Positions 9,345 to 18,950 are shown, counted from the first letter of the stretch. The stretch is DNA of 64,000 nt from JBBQZU01 sp038207425 (GCA_038207425.1 JBBQZU010000005.1:62001-126000); one strand, 5' to 3'. Notes: generated by a model from the letters alone, not told the origin. Numbers and translations: made by a program.

Positions 9345-10687
9345 TCTGAATCGTCAGTTTCGCTAATCAATCGGCCGTCAATTTGCTTTTTGGCATTTAC
9401 ACCAAGTTCTGCGAGCATTGCGGCTTGGCGCACCAGGTTGCCCTTGCCTTCGGTGAGTTTTTTCATTGCATCACCGTAGGTTCCTTGGGTGCGTTCAAGC
9501 TGGTCGCCAATTTTTTTCATATCATCTGTAAAGCTCACAAACTTATCATAAAGAACGCGGCCCCGGTTTGCTATTTCGTGCGCATTGCGGTTTTGGTATT
9601 CGTGTTTCCATGATGAGTTAATTATTCTTAGAGAGGCAAGCAACATGGTAGGACTTACAATCAGGATACCTCGCTCAAATGCTTCGTTAAAAAGACCTGG
9701 TTCTGCATTTAGCGCTGTAATATACGCCGGCTCTACAGGTACAAACATGAGGATAAAATCCAGATTCTGGCCGCTTGCAAGTTCTTCATATTTCTTTTCA
9801 GAAAGCCCTTTGAAGTGGTTTTTCATAGACTGAATATGCTGCCGCAGGTGGAGCTTCCTGGCATCTTCATTCTCTTCAGATGAGTAGCGCTCATAATGTA
9901 CCAACGATACCTTGCTGTCAATTACTATAAACTTGTTGTCAGGAAGTTGAAGTAATACGTCAGGCTGCAGCCGGCTTCCGTCTGCTTGTGTGAAGCTCTG
10001 TTGCAGAAAATACTCTCTTCCTTTTACAAGTCCTGAGCTTTCAAGAATCCTTTCCAGCACCATCTCACCCCAATTTCCCTGTGTTTTGGTATCGTTTTTT
10101 AATGCCTTCACAAGATTTTCTGCATCAAGACTCATTCGCTGGCTTGTTTCCTTCAGGCCTTTGATCTCTTCGCGGAGCGATGTTGTTTCACGAATATTGT
10201 CCTTATGGGTTTCGTCTACTTTGGCTTCAAATTCTTTGAGCTTTACGCGCAGCGGTTCCAATACCTGGTCTATTGAGGTGCGACTTTGCCGTGTAAAGGT
10301 TTCTGACTTTTCGTTAAATATTTTATTGGCTAGAATTTCAAAATCTTTACGCAGCGATTCCTGCATTTCGGCGAGTTGTTGTTTTTGCGTAGCCAGTTGG
10401 TGTTCGAGCCCTTCCTTTTCGGCTTGTAGCCTGCTCGCCAACCGCGCTTCGTTTTCTTTCTCTAATCTTATCAACGCTATTTCTTGGTGTAGCGTGTTCA
10501 TTACACCACCAAGTGTTTCAACTTGCCGCTGCTCTGAAATTATTTCTGCTCGAAGTCTCTCAGCTTCCCGCTCTGCTTCATGCGATGCTCCGCCTGCCCT
10601 GCCTTTCATTAGCCCGGCAAAGTAACCTGCCACCACTCCGCAAGCCAGCGCAATTATAGAAATGATGAGTATTAAAGACGTATCCAT
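9341..10687 (-). CDS. rmuC: DNA recombination protein RmuC
   Basis: 448 residues. An N-terminal membrane helix (ILIISIIALACGVVAGYFAG) is followed by a coiled coil up to about residue 190 and then the RmuC nuclease-like core: NLVKALKNDTKTQGNWGEMVLERILE, QPDVLLQLPDNKFIVIDSKVS, LIVSPTMLLASLR. The family is a predicted PD-(D/E)XK-like nuclease that limits inversions at short inverted repeats. It is coupled to the GWxTD gene through a 4-base overlap and lies 12 bp after the L,D-transpeptidase gene. Confidence 0.93.
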   Translation of the reverse strand: MDTSLILIISIIALACGVVAGYFAGLMKGRAGGASHEAEREAERLRAEIISEQRQVETLGGVMNTLHQEIALIRLEKENEARLASRLQAEKEGLEHQLATQKQQLAEMQESLRKDFEILANKIFNEKSETFTRQSRTSIDQVLEPLRVKLKEFEAKVDETHKDNIRETTSLREEIKGLKETSQRMSLDAENLVKALKNDTKTQGNWGEMVLERILESSGLVKGREYFLQQSFTQADGSRLQPDVLLQLPDNKFIVIDSKVSLVHYERYSSEENEDARKLHLRQHIQSMKNHFKGLSEKKYEELASGQNLDFILMFVPVEPAYITALNAEPGLFNEAFERGILIVSPTMLLASLRIINSSWKHEYQNRNAHEIANRGRVLYDKFVSFTDDMKKIGDQLERTQGTYGDAMKKLTEGKGNLVRQAAMLAELGVNAKKQIDGRLISETDDSE

Positions 10688-10699
10688 GAAGCCATGTAC

Positions 10700-11323
10700 T
10701 CAATTATTGAGTATCACGACAAATGTACCAACTTCTACCTTTTCGAAAAGGTCGGCAATATCAGCATTTGCCATACGCACACAACCCTTGCTGGCAGGAG
10801 TACCTAGGAGCCCTTCTTCGTGCGTACCGTGTATAAAAATGCCTCGGCTATAAGAGTCATTCTCACCGCCGCGGTTTATATCATCTTCCATTCCACGTAG
10901 GTGGAGTATGCGTGTGGTTAACAAATCCTGCCCGGTTGATTTATGCGATTTGATAATTGTTGCAATTTCATTGGTAGGCACTTTGTTCTTAATTACTGCA
11001 CCTTCCGGCAAATCTCCGCCCACTTTTTCGGCTATTTCATGAAGACCCTGTGGTGTGCAATAGGTGCCACTTAAATTTCCAATTCCTTTTTTAGATGTTG
11101 ATACGGTATAGGTTTGCACTATAATTCGATCCTTTATATGGTAGAGTTTTTGACGTTTTGCGGCAACATAAATAAATTCGTTGAACTGTTTGTCGCTGTA
11201 TTTGATGCTAAGGTACTCTACAAGAAAATCGACCATATTCTCGTCATCGTCAAATGACTTTAGTCCCGCATCATTGAGTGACCAGGTAAAAAGCATGATG
11301 AATATGAGTGTGCTCTTTTTCAT
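10700..11323 (-). CDS. L,D-transpeptidase (YkuD catalytic domain) protein
   Basis: 207 residues with a hydrophobic N-terminus (STLIFIMLFTWSL), probably a signal peptide. The catalytic signature HGTHEEGLLGTPASKGCVRM (residues about 160-180) contains the conserved His and the Ser-x-Gly-Cys-Val-Arg nucleophile motif of L,D-transpeptidases, which cross-link peptidoglycan or attach partners to it. The domain ends with a conserved DLFEKVEVGTFVVIL. It sits 2 bp after the barrel gene and 12 bp before rmuC in the same run. Confidence 0.85.
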   Translation of the reverse strand: MKKSTLIFIMLFTWSLNDAGLKSFDDDENMVDFLVEYLSIKYSDKQFNEFIYVAAKRQKLYHIKDRIIVQTYTVSTSKKGIGNLSGTYCTPQGLHEIAEKVGGDLPEGAVIKNKVPTNEIATIIKSHKSTGQDLLTTRILHLRGMEDDINRGGENDSYSRGIFIHGTHEEGLLGTPASKGCVRMANADIADLFEKVEVGTFVVILNN

Positions 11324-11325
11324 AC

Positions 11326-13062
11326 CTAAAAGAAACTTGCAAAGCCGAAATGCACCTTGCTGCTCCTGAAATCTATCGAATTGTCGAACTGCTTGCCAAG
11401 TGCATAGGTCAACGAAAATATACCTGCCCTTGTTTCGAAATTTATACCCGCTCCAAATCCGAAAGGAGTATCTCTGGTAACTTCTTCACCAAAACGGTCT
11501 TCGTAATAAGCCTGATCGAAGAACAGAAAAAGGTTTGAATTTTGCTCCAGAAGATATCTGAACTCAAGGGTGCCGATAGCATAGCTGGTAGCGAAAATAC
11601 TTTGCTCATCGAAACCTCTCAAACTTTTGAGACCCCCTATACGGTAAGATTCATTGCGAAACATATTGGCATTTATAAACGCCCCGCCCTTCAGACCTAA
11701 AAGTACAGTAGAACGTTTACCAATAGCTATGAACTCCCTTCCAAGAAAATTGGCGTTGAAAATTTCAGTATTTAAATCGAGCCCTTCATAAAATGAATCA
11801 TTAATGGCCGGATTGATGAGTACTTTCTTGTATCCGGCACCCACTGAAGCTTGCACATCATAGCCCTTGCGCGGGTTGAATCGGTAATCAAGACTGCGCA
11901 CATTAAATCCGGCACCGAATATATTGCTCCGTGTATCGGCAAATCGATTGATATCAAATGCTTGAGCAGAAATCACATTGCTTTGGGCATTTTCTACATA
12001 TAACTTTATACTGTTTGGCCCTTTGAAGAAGTAACTGAGCGCACCGTATAGATTGAGCTGACTGAAAAGCGTGTCGCTGCGAAACACGTTTAACTTAAAT
12101 TCTGTACCAACTGGGGTATTGAACATGTACGGGTACTCAAACCTAACATCGAGCTGTTGGGTCCGTGTTTGCAGCCTCTGCCAGCGAAGGTTTATCGTTT
12201 CGCCTTGTTTGAATCCATTCATGATATTGAATTGAACATCACCCGTCACTACCACATCGCCGGTTAAATTGTCGGGTTGTATGCCCAATACTCCATCGAG
12301 ATTGCTTGCCTTACGATTATCAAGATACAGGTATACATCGGCTTTGCCCTTTCTCATTCCAATCTCATAAGGTTTTATCACGGTGGCAAAAGGAATTTCG
12401 CGAAGGCGTGAAGGAATATCGTTGAGCAGTGACTGATCATACACCATACCTTTGCTGAGACTCAGGTAACGTTCTATATAATTGCGACTGGTTTTAATGT
12501 TGCCTTTTACAATTAAACTGTCTATAGCGGTAAATTCGTTTCTTCGAAGCGAAAGCTGAGCGCTAATAGAACGTTCATTTATCAATATGCTGTCAAGGTT
12601 AAATTCAGCAAAAGGATACCCATTGTTTTCGCAATGATCGAGAAGGGTTTTAATGAATTTGCTCAGACTTTGAGGATCGAAGGGCCTGTTGGCATATAAT
12701 TTTTCATGGTAACCTGTTTCATTGAGGTACTCTTCGGGTACATTTCCGCGGTTTAGATAGGCCCATTGATATTTTTGACCTGCACACAGGAAAACTATTG
12801 CGGTATCATTATTGAAAATAATTTTGTCGACGCTGGCCGCTAGGTGTCCTCTTTTTACAAGTTCGTTTCGAAGTGATAAGAGCAATTTATTCAGAGCTAC
12901 GCTGTCGGCTATTTCTTTTGGTATATCCCACTTGCCGACGTCTGCCTTACCGTAGGGCTCATTTTCGTCAAAGACCAGTTTCCACGGTTGTGCTGGCAAT
13001 GATGCCGCAAAGCACACCGTCAAAACAAAAGTTATCCAACAAGCGTTTGTATTAAATCGCAT
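11326..13062 (-). CDS. BamA/TamA-like outer-membrane protein (POTRA + surface-antigen barrel)
   Basis: 578 residues from the ATG at 13062. I prefer this start over upstream codons because MRFNTNACWITFVLTVCFA...PAQ then forms a clean signal peptide. Two or three POTRA-like regions (IDSLIVKGNIKTSRNYIERY, VYDQSLLNDIPSRL) lead into a 16-strand-like barrel with the Omp85 signature GGLKSLRGFDEQSI and NFETRAGIFSLTYALGKQ, ending in Phe-Phe. Omp85 proteins insert or translocate outer-membrane proteins. At 578 residues it is shorter than BamA (about 800-900), so a TamA or specialised paralogue is more likely. It heads a minus-strand run with the L,D-transpeptidase. Confidence 0.82.
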   Translation of the reverse strand: MRFNTNACWITFVLTVCFAASLPAQPWKLVFDENEPYGKADVGKWDIPKEIADSVALNKLLLSLRNELVKRGHLAASVDKIIFNNDTAIVFLCAGQKYQWAYLNRGNVPEEYLNETGYHEKLYANRPFDPQSLSKFIKTLLDHCENNGYPFAEFNLDSILINERSISAQLSLRRNEFTAIDSLIVKGNIKTSRNYIERYLSLSKGMVYDQSLLNDIPSRLREIPFATVIKPYEIGMRKGKADVYLYLDNRKASNLDGVLGIQPDNLTGDVVVTGDVQFNIMNGFKQGETINLRWQRLQTRTQQLDVRFEYPYMFNTPVGTEFKLNVFRSDTLFSQLNLYGALSYFFKGPNSIKLYVENAQSNVISAQAFDINRFADTRSNIFGAGFNVRSLDYRFNPRKGYDVQASVGAGYKKVLINPAINDSFYEGLDLNTEIFNANFLGREFIAIGKRSTVLLGLKGGAFINANMFRNESYRIGGLKSLRGFDEQSIFATSYAIGTLEFRYLLEQNSNLFLFFDQAYYEDRFGEEVTRDTPFGFGAGINFETRAGIFSLTYALGKQFDNSIDFRSSKVHFGFASFF

Positions 13063-13143
13063 TAGTGAGTCATATAAACCACAGATTGGTATTGTAAATT
13101 GCACAACTTTTTGCAAATAAGTGGCGACTCGTTGCGTTTAGTT

Positions 13144-13151
13144 TATATTTG
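13144..13151 (+). promoter_or_regulatory. Bacteroidota -7 box (TATATTTG)
   Basis: TATATTTG matches TAnnTTTG and lies 25 bp before the ATG of the small lipoprotein gene. No TTG is found at the expected 17-20 bp upstream, so only the -7 half is supported. Confidence 0.5.
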
Positions 13152-13176
13152 CACCATGCAGGTGACAAACAAAATT

Positions 13177-13311
13177 ATGAAAAAATATACACTGCTTTTT
13201 GGAATCTTAGTCCTTACGGCCCTTATGTGCGGTTCTTGCAGAAGCTCCAAACAGGCTTGTGCTGCATACAGTCAGGCTGAACAGCCAGTAATAACAGATT
13301 CACCTAGTTAA
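13177..13311 (+). CDS. Small lipoprotein of unknown function (44 aa)
   Basis: Starting at ATG 13177 the product is MKKYTLLFGILVLTALMCGS followed by C and a Ser/Ala-rich tail. It is a textbook lipoprotein signal with lipobox cysteine at about residue 21, leaving a mature peptide of about 24 residues. In-frame upstream ATGs exist, but the Lys-Lys start gives the best signal and sits 25 bp after a TATATTTG box. It precedes ytxJ by 1 bp. Its function is unknown. Confidence 0.55.
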   Translation: MKKYTLLFGILVLTALMCGSCRSSKQACAAYSQAEQPVITDSPS

Positions 13312-13312
13312 T

Positions 13313-13660
13313 ATGGTTTTGTGGCGTGAGATACAACATGCCGATGAGCTAAATGACATGATTCGCAATGGATCAGATGGTCCTTTCAAGCTCGTACTGA
13401 AGCATAGCTATCGCTGTGCTTTGAGCAGTATGATAAAGTCACGCATTGAAAGAGAAGCTGATCCCAGAGTACATTATTATCTTATAGATGTGATAAATGG
13501 CAGGAGCGTAAGCAATCAGCTCGCTTCACTCACGGATGTTACCCACGAATCTCCACAGGCTTTTTTATTTGAAGGAGATCGCCTTATTGAGGTAAAATCG
13601 CATATGGCTATCAGCCCTGCTGAGATTACAAGAAGGCTCGATTTAATCAGCCAAATCTGA
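13313..13660 (+). CDS. ytxJ: Bacillithiol-system redox-active protein YtxJ (monothiol thioredoxin-like)
   Basis: 115 residues matching YtxJ in length and pattern: LVLKHSYRCALSSMIKSRIE holds the single conserved cysteine in a CxxS motif, followed by HYYLIDVINGRSVSNQLA, the cis-Pro region HESPQAFLF and a short C-terminal helix. The family is thought to resolve protein-bacillithiol mixed disulfides, like a monothiol glutaredoxin. Its presence suggests the host uses bacillithiol; no bacillithiol biosynthesis gene is in the window. The 3' end overlaps the convergent OsmC gene by 14 bp. Confidence 0.85.
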   Translation: MVLWREIQHADELNDMIRNGSDGPFKLVLKHSYRCALSSMIKSRIEREADPRVHYYLIDVINGRSVSNQLASLTDVTHESPQAFLFEGDRLIEVKSHMAISPAEITRRLDLISQI

Positions 13661-14054
13661 AAGTTACTATCTGTTCTATTTCAGGATGAATGCTTTTGGC
13701 CACCGGACAATTTAGCGCTGCAGTTTTTAACAATTCCTGCTCTTTTTCATTAAATGTCCTTTCGGGAAAATCCAGTTCTACCTGTATTTTAGATACGCGT
13801 CTTGGGTTTGCCGCCATGTGCTTGGTTACTGTAGCATGCACCGGGCCTAAATCAAACCCGTGACCATTTGCCGCGATGCCCATAATAGTGATCATGCATG
13901 ATGCCAGTGAAGTAGACATAAGATCGGTTGGCGAAAAGTTGCCGCCCTGCCCTTGATTGTCTACAGGAGCATCAGTATATACGACGCTACCCGACTGCAC
14001 GTGTTGCAGTGAGGTGCGCAAATTGCCAATATATGCCACTGTAGAAGTTGCCAT
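13647..14054 (-). CDS. OsmC/Ohr family peroxiredoxin-like protein
   Basis: 135 residues with the two cysteines of the OsmC fold: SLASCMITIMGIAANGHG (about 50) and LNCPVAKSIHPE (about 114). PTDLMSTSLASC and the central helix are characteristic. The family reduces organic hydroperoxides by a Cys pair. The gene is monocistronic and convergent with ytxJ, a plausible but unproven redox pairing. Confidence 0.88.
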   Translation of the reverse strand: MATSTVAYIGNLRTSLQHVQSGSVVYTDAPVDNQGQGGNFSPTDLMSTSLASCMITIMGIAANGHGFDLGPVHATVTKHMAANPRRVSKIQVELDFPERTFNEKEQELLKTAALNCPVAKSIHPEIEQIVTFRFG

Positions 14055-14077
14055 AAACTAATATATCTTTAACTTTG
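14048..14077 (+). promoter_or_regulatory. Promoter TTG-N19-TAACTTTG
   Basis: TTG at 14048-14050 and TAACTTTG at 14070-14077, spaced 19 bp, is a full match to the Bacteroidota sigma-A consensus. It points at the 14084 gene; the predicted transcript would begin about at that gene's ATG. Confidence 0.65.
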
Positions 14078-14083
14078 TTTGAA

Positions 14084-14869
14084 ATGCGAGTGAAAGTTAA
14101 CATAAAAATACGCGCTATTCTATTGTCGATTGGGGTGATTTGTTCGGCTCAACTTTTTGGGCAGGAGCAAAAAGCAACCATTTTTGACGAGGCTTCTATA
14201 GTATATAAAGAAATGATCTATGGTGGAGCAACTCTTCACAGCCTTGGCTACGGAGTTCATTTCACGTATGGAAAGAATATAACTGCATTTAAATCACGAA
14301 TCTACACCATCGATTTAGTTACCATGAAGCACCCTAAAGAGGTGCGCTCATACTACCCGCTCTCTGACGATAGCAGAAGTTATGTATATGGTAAGCTCAA
14401 CTATATGCTGGTAATAAGACCAACCATTGGAGCGCGAAATGTAAAGTTTGATAAAATCAGGCCAAGCGGTGTTGCGGTGGGCTACACATGGCGCTTGGGG
14501 CCTTCATTTGCATTTACCCGCCCTGTATATCTTGAAATAATTCGATCTGATGCCACCGCTCCCTATCAAACTATTGCAGTTGAGATTGAGAAATACGACC
14601 CGCTGGTGCATGATGCCAACGTAATTTATGGAAGGGCCGGAATTCTGCGCGGAGTGAATGAAACCAAAGTGCATCCTGGAGTACATGCAGCATTTGCTTT
14701 AAATTTTGAGTATGATCCCCGCAGAGATGCCATCAAAGGTCTCGAAGTGGGCGCCACAGTAGACTTTTATCCGATGGGCGATGTAGAAATTATGGCTTTC
14801 GCCGAAAACCTTCAGACCTATCTCACGTTTTATGTCACCTTTCAACTAGGTGCCCGATTCAATAAATAA
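14084..14869 (+). CDS. Secreted/outer-membrane protein of unknown function
   Basis: 261 residues from ATG 14084. A possible ATG at 14075 lies inside or before the predicted transcription start and is less likely. A signal peptide (IRAILLSIGVICSAQLFG) is cleaved near GQEQ. The mature protein has alternating beta-strand pattern (YSYGVHFTYGKNI-like segments, GVAVGYTWRLGPSFAFT) and ends with strands finishing LGARFNK, compatible with an outer-membrane barrel. Proteins of this kind occur next to lipA in other bacteroidota as far as I recall; function is unknown. Its 3' end overlaps lipA by 20 bp. Confidence 0.7.
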   Translation: MRVKVNIKIRAILLSIGVICSAQLFGQEQKATIFDEASIVYKEMIYGGATLHSLGYGVHFTYGKNITAFKSRIYTIDLVTMKHPKEVRSYYPLSDDSRSYVYGKLNYMLVIRPTIGARNVKFDKIRPSGVAVGYTWRLGPSFAFTRPVYLEIIRSDATAPYQTIAVEIEKYDPLVHDANVIYGRAGILRGVNETKVHPGVHAAFALNFEYDPRRDAIKGLEVGATVDFYPMGDVEIMAFAENLQTYLTFYVTFQLGARFNK

Positions 14870-15740
14870 TACATTGGAAGTAACACAAGAAGTTCAAACT
14901 AAAGTCAAAAAACCGCACTGGCTTAGGGTTAAATTGCCCACAGGCGAAGCTTTCCGGAAAGTAAGAAGCCTCGTAGATGAGCACAAGCTCCACACCATTT
15001 GCGAAAGTGGTAGCTGCCCAAATATGGGCGAGTGTTGGGGCGAGGGAACCGCAACCTTTATGATTCTTGGCAATATCTGTACAAGATCATGCGGTTTCTG
15101 CGCAGTTGATACCGGTAAACCACTTGAAGTTGATGAGTTCGAGCCGGGTAGGGTTGCTAAATCGGTAAAATTAATGGGTGTAAAACACTGCGTGGTAACC
15201 AGTGTAGACCGTGACGACCTCCCCGACGGAGGTAGCAACATCTGGGCACAAACGGTAAAAGCCATTCGATACCAATCGCCAAATACTACCATGGAAACCC
15301 TTATCCCTGACTTTATGGGTAAGTGGGAAAACATGCAACGCATCATTGATGTAGCTCCTGAAATAGTATCGCACAATCTCGAAACGGTGCGAAGACTAAC
15401 CAAACAAGTACGAATTCAGGCAAAATACGACCGCAGCCTTGAAGTGTTGCGCAGGCTAAAAAAAGGTGGTATGCGCACCAAATCAGGTGTGATGCTCGGC
15501 TTGGGCGAAACAGAATCAGAGATTCTCGAAACAATGGATGACCTTATTTCTGTGGGAGTTGACATACTTACCTTGGGACAGTATTTGCAGCCTACGCGCA
15601 AGCACTTGCCGGTTGTTGATTTTATTACCCCCGAAAAATTTGCAGAGTACAAAACCATAGGCCTTCAAAAAGGTTTTAGATATGTGGAGAGCGGCCCGCT
15701 CGTGCGGTCGTCCTATCACGCCGAGAAGCATCTATTCTGA
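14850..15740 (+). CDS. lipA: Lipoyl synthase
   Basis: 296 residues, normal for LipA. It has both cluster motifs: CESGSCPNMGECW (auxiliary 4Fe-4S) and CTRSCGFCAV (radical SAM CxxxCxxC), followed by VTSVDRDDLPDGGS and the C-terminal SGPLVRSSYHAEKH serine-ligand motif. It inserts two sulfur atoms into octanoyl-protein in lipoate synthesis. The GTG at 14850 is used here, overlapping the previous gene by 20 bp; a TTG at 14874 is an alternative start. Confidence 0.96.
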   Translation: MPDSINNTLEVTQEVQTKVKKPHWLRVKLPTGEAFRKVRSLVDEHKLHTICESGSCPNMGECWGEGTATFMILGNICTRSCGFCAVDTGKPLEVDEFEPGRVAKSVKLMGVKHCVVTSVDRDDLPDGGSNIWAQTVKAIRYQSPNTTMETLIPDFMGKWENMQRIIDVAPEIVSHNLETVRRLTKQVRIQAKYDRSLEVLRRLKKGGMRTKSGVMLGLGETESEILETMDDLISVGVDILTLGQYLQPTRKHLPVVDFITPEKFAEYKTIGLQKGFRYVESGPLVRSSYHAEKHLF

Positions 15741-15855
15741 AGTGTAAAGAATTCAAGGATGATGTTATTTTAATTAAAGTTAACAAGCTAAAAATTTATA
15801 ATTTTAGCCACTTTGCCGTTAAGGACACAATAATTGAATAAAAAAAACGAAAAGA

Positions 15856-18800
15856 ATGAACCGCACACTTTTACGAAGCTCATTGGTAGTTGCAGCCTCA
15901 GCACTGACTGGTTGGTTGGCATTTGATTTCACTTTCTCAGTAGTAGAGCCTGCATATATTGCTAGGACTGATAAGCATTCAGCCCAGGGTATTGATGGAG
16001 CATTTGAATATTACAAGACCATCAGGGCCAATGTATATTCAGGAGAGATTGAAATGGAAGATATATACGGCATGAGAGATGCCATGAGAAAAATTACCGC
16101 CCGCAATAGTAAGAACAATGATGTGAATTGGGTGTCAATGGGCCCTGACAATGTAGGTGGTAGGGTTCGTGCTATTCTTCCATTCCCCAATGATCCCAAC
16201 ACGGTATTGGCAGGAGGCGTTTCCGGTGGTATTTTTAAAACCACTGATGCAGGCCAGAATTGGGTGCGCATGCCTGGCTTTAGTGAGAATCTCGCTGTGT
16301 CAAGTATTCAAATGCTGGGCAATGGAGCAATTTATGTAGGTACCGGCAATAGTAGAGAAGGTATTGGCGGACAAGGTGGTTCCGGTTTTGTTGGAGGTGG
16401 TCTTTTTGTATCTAATGACGAAGGAAATACGTGGAGCCTGGTGAGTAATTTCACACCCCAACTTTGGAACTTAAACTCAAACTGGATTACCATCGATGCC
16501 ATGGTTTCTGATCCTATTAATCCTGATCGCTTATGGATAGGCACTGATTTTGGACTTTATCCGTATATTCATGGTTCAGCCACGCTCAACCCGCTGCCTA
16601 CTGGTCTGTTGGCCCAGGGAGTGCGAGATGTTGTAATCAGCACTGATGGTACCCATATTCTTACTATGATTGGCACGCGTCTGTTCGTTTCAACTGATTC
16701 AGGGCTCACTTTTACTCAGATGACTGACAGCAACAATAATTTCCCAAGCACTGGCAATGCTGCAACAGAATTGGCAATTTCAAAAAACAACAAGAATTTC
16801 ATGTATGCTTCGGTTTCAACACCTTCGGGATTTTTGCGCGGTATCTGGGCTACAACAAATGCCGGTCAGTCATGGAATGTTATTGCTCCAAATTCAGGAG
16901 GCGGCACATCTCAGTTTGACCCATTTTTTAATGGTTTAACCGCTCAAGGAAACTATGATAATATGCTCACAGTAATACCTGACTTGCCCGATGGTTTGCA
17001 ACAGGTAATTGTAGGTGGTATACGCATGTGGCGCTGGACGCTCAATACACCTGTACCGGGTATTACGGCATGGGAAGAAGTAAATGCCAATTTTGCGAGC
17101 TTCCCTGGTGGTCCACCAAATCCATTCTATGTTCACTCAGATATTCATACTGATGCATGGGATAATCTAAACAGACTCTACGTAGGCTGTGATGGTGGAA
17201 TTTTCCGTTCGGAGAATAATGGCTTCACCTGGAGTAATCTCAACCGTAATTTTAGGACTACCCAATATTATGCAGTTGCATTTGACCCCAACGGGCGTGT
17301 TCTTGGCGGTTTGCAAGACAATGGTACCCTGCTTACTACGCTTCAGGGTTCCACTCCTGAGCAGGCTGTCCAGTTTTCAGGTGGCGATGGTTTCGATTGC
17401 GAAATATCACAATTGTACCCACAGTTCATGTTTTCTACCATATATAACGGTGAAGTATTCCGCTCATCAAATGGTGGAAATACTGTGACCGGTGCTGGAA
17501 ATCTCTTTCAGGTTTCTTCTGGTGGGGGCAACGATTTCTTTACTGATATCGCGTTGCATGAGCATCCAAACAACGACTCATCAAAAGTGTTTGTGAATTA
17601 TACTCCTGACCCCGATTCACCTTTCATTCAATATTTTGGTACTGGTATTTATGAACTTTCAAATAATGGCGATACCATTATAGGCCGAATTCCCGCCGGA
17701 ACCCAAGTTGTAACTGATGCTAACACAAGTCCTAGTGTCGTTGTTAAAGTTCTTGAAGAAGACTTGAATTTTTACTCCTACTATCAACGCCCCGGACTTG
17801 GCGGATCAACCATTATCATCAATTTTGTGGGCGATACTGTTCAAATACAGGAAAGAGCTCAGTTCACGCTTGCCGCTGCTCTCTCTAATGGTGTATTCAT
17901 TACCCGTCAACCAATCATTTCTAATGCATCACCTTCATGGTTCAGAATAGGGGCCGCTGAATCTAATTGGCCTTCGAGCATTGAATGGTCACCTGATGGA
18001 AACCACCTTTATGTGGGTTACTCCGCTGGTACGGTAATTCGTTACTCAGGCTTCAACAGTGCCTGGTTGCCTGCACAGTATACCTTAGCGAACAATAATC
18101 CGAATTATGTGCTCACTAAAACCACAATACACTCCGGGCCTGGCGCAGTTACTGATATTGAAGTTGACTACTCTTTAGGCCAGGGTGATAATGGTGTGCC
18201 TGCAAGCCAGCGGGTTGTAATTACCCATGGCGGCTATGGTGGAAGCGCTAAGGTTCGGGTGTCGAACACAGCCGCTACAGCGCCAGGTTCAGGTACCTTT
18301 ATGAATATCTGGAATGTAGAATCGACTCTACTAGGCATGCCGGTATACTCAGTTGTAATGGACGTAAATAATACGAACGTAATAATGGCCGGTACAGAAT
18401 ATGGTATTTGGTATACGGGTGATAATGGACAAACCTGGACCGAAGCCAATAACGGAGAGATGAACCGTGTTCCAATATTTGATCTTCGCCAGCAAAAACG
18501 TGCTCCCTGGAATGCATCTAATAGCGGTGTAGTATATGCAGGTAGCCACGGTCGTGGTATTTTTAGAACCGACTACCTTCAGCCGCTCATCACCAATACC
18601 AATGAAGTTGCTGATGTAATTCCGGCCCTCGCTGGTCTTAAAGTATTCCCTAATCCGATGGCCGATCAAGGCGCAGTTCAATTTGATCTTGGCGCAAGCA
18701 GCGATGTAACAATTAGGATTTTCAGCATTACAGGACAACTCGTGAAAACGCTAAGCACACAACGAGTAGAGCCCGGTCGCGAACGTATGCTGAGGTTTGA

Positions 18801-18891
18801 TACTTCTGAACTTCCAAGTGGAGTTTATATTCTCCAACTTACTGCAGGTGATAATGTGAAAGCCGGAAAATTTGTAAAAACTTCGCGCTAA
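15856..18891 (+). CDS. Large T9SS-secreted beta-propeller (sortilin/BNR-like) protein
   Basis: 1,011 residues. The N-terminus has a signal-type hydrophobic segment (SSLVVAASALTGWLAFDF). The body repeats BNR/sortilin-like blades such as GGIFKTTDAGQNWVRMPG, LFVSNDEGNTWSLV, IFRSENNGFTWSNL and IWYTGDNGQTWTEA, with aspartate-box-like D-x-G-x-T/N-W cores. The last 80 residues are a type A T9SS sorting domain (LKVFPNPMADQ ... GVYILQLTAGDNVKAGKFVK). The protein is therefore expected outside the cell or attached to its surface; its substrate is unknown. A strong hairpin follows the stop. Confidence 0.88.
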   Translation: MNRTLLRSSLVVAASALTGWLAFDFTFSVVEPAYIARTDKHSAQGIDGAFEYYKTIRANVYSGEIEMEDIYGMRDAMRKITARNSKNNDVNWVSMGPDNVGGRVRAILPFPNDPNTVLAGGVSGGIFKTTDAGQNWVRMPGFSENLAVSSIQMLGNGAIYVGTGNSREGIGGQGGSGFVGGGLFVSNDEGNTWSLVSNFTPQLWNLNSNWITIDAMVSDPINPDRLWIGTDFGLYPYIHGSATLNPLPTGLLAQGVRDVVISTDGTHILTMIGTRLFVSTDSGLTFTQMTDSNNNFPSTGNAATELAISKNNKNFMYASVSTPSGFLRGIWATTNAGQSWNVIAPNSGGGTSQFDPFFNGLTAQGNYDNMLTVIPDLPDGLQQVIVGGIRMWRWTLNTPVPGITAWEEVNANFASFPGGPPNPFYVHSDIHTDAWDNLNRLYVGCDGGIFRSENNGFTWSNLNRNFRTTQYYAVAFDPNGRVLGGLQDNGTLLTTLQGSTPEQAVQFSGGDGFDCEISQLYPQFMFSTIYNGEVFRSSNGGNTVTGAGNLFQVSSGGGNDFFTDIALHEHPNNDSSKVFVNYTPDPDSPFIQYFGTGIYELSNNGDTIIGRIPAGTQVVTDANTSPSVVVKVLEEDLNFYSYYQRPGLGGSTIIINFVGDTVQIQERAQFTLAAALSNGVFITRQPIISNASPSWFRIGAAESNWPSSIEWSPDGNHLYVGYSAGTVIRYSGFNSAWLPAQYTLANNNPNYVLTKTTIHSGPGAVTDIEVDYSLGQGDNGVPASQRVVITHGGYGGSAKVRVSNTAATAPGSGTFMNIWNVESTLLGMPVYSVVMDVNNTNVIMAGTEYGIWYTGDNGQTWTEANNGEMNRVPIFDLRQQKRAPWNASNSGVVYAGSHGRGIFRTDYLQPLITNTNEVADVIPALAGLKVFPNPMADQGAVQFDLGASSDVTIRIFSITGQLVKTLSTQRVEPGRERMLRFDTSELPSGVYILQLTAGDNVKAGKFVKTSR

Positions 18892-18915
18892 GATTTTAAT
18901 CTGCGAAACGTATCG

Positions 18916-18946
18916 AAAGAGAGCCTACATTTGGCTCTCTTTTTTA
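18916..18946 (+). terminator. Rho-independent terminator after the T9SS gene
   Basis: Stem AGAGAGCC / GGCTCTCT (18918-18925 and 18933-18940) with a 7-base loop, extended by A-T pairs and followed by a run of T. Confidence 0.8.
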
Positions 18947-18950
18947 TTAT

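Noticed and set aside
9990..10625. 211-codon plus-strand frame opposite rmuC
   Set aside because: Composition is Ser/Leu-rich antisense of a coiled-coil gene; the rmuC frame explains the region fully.
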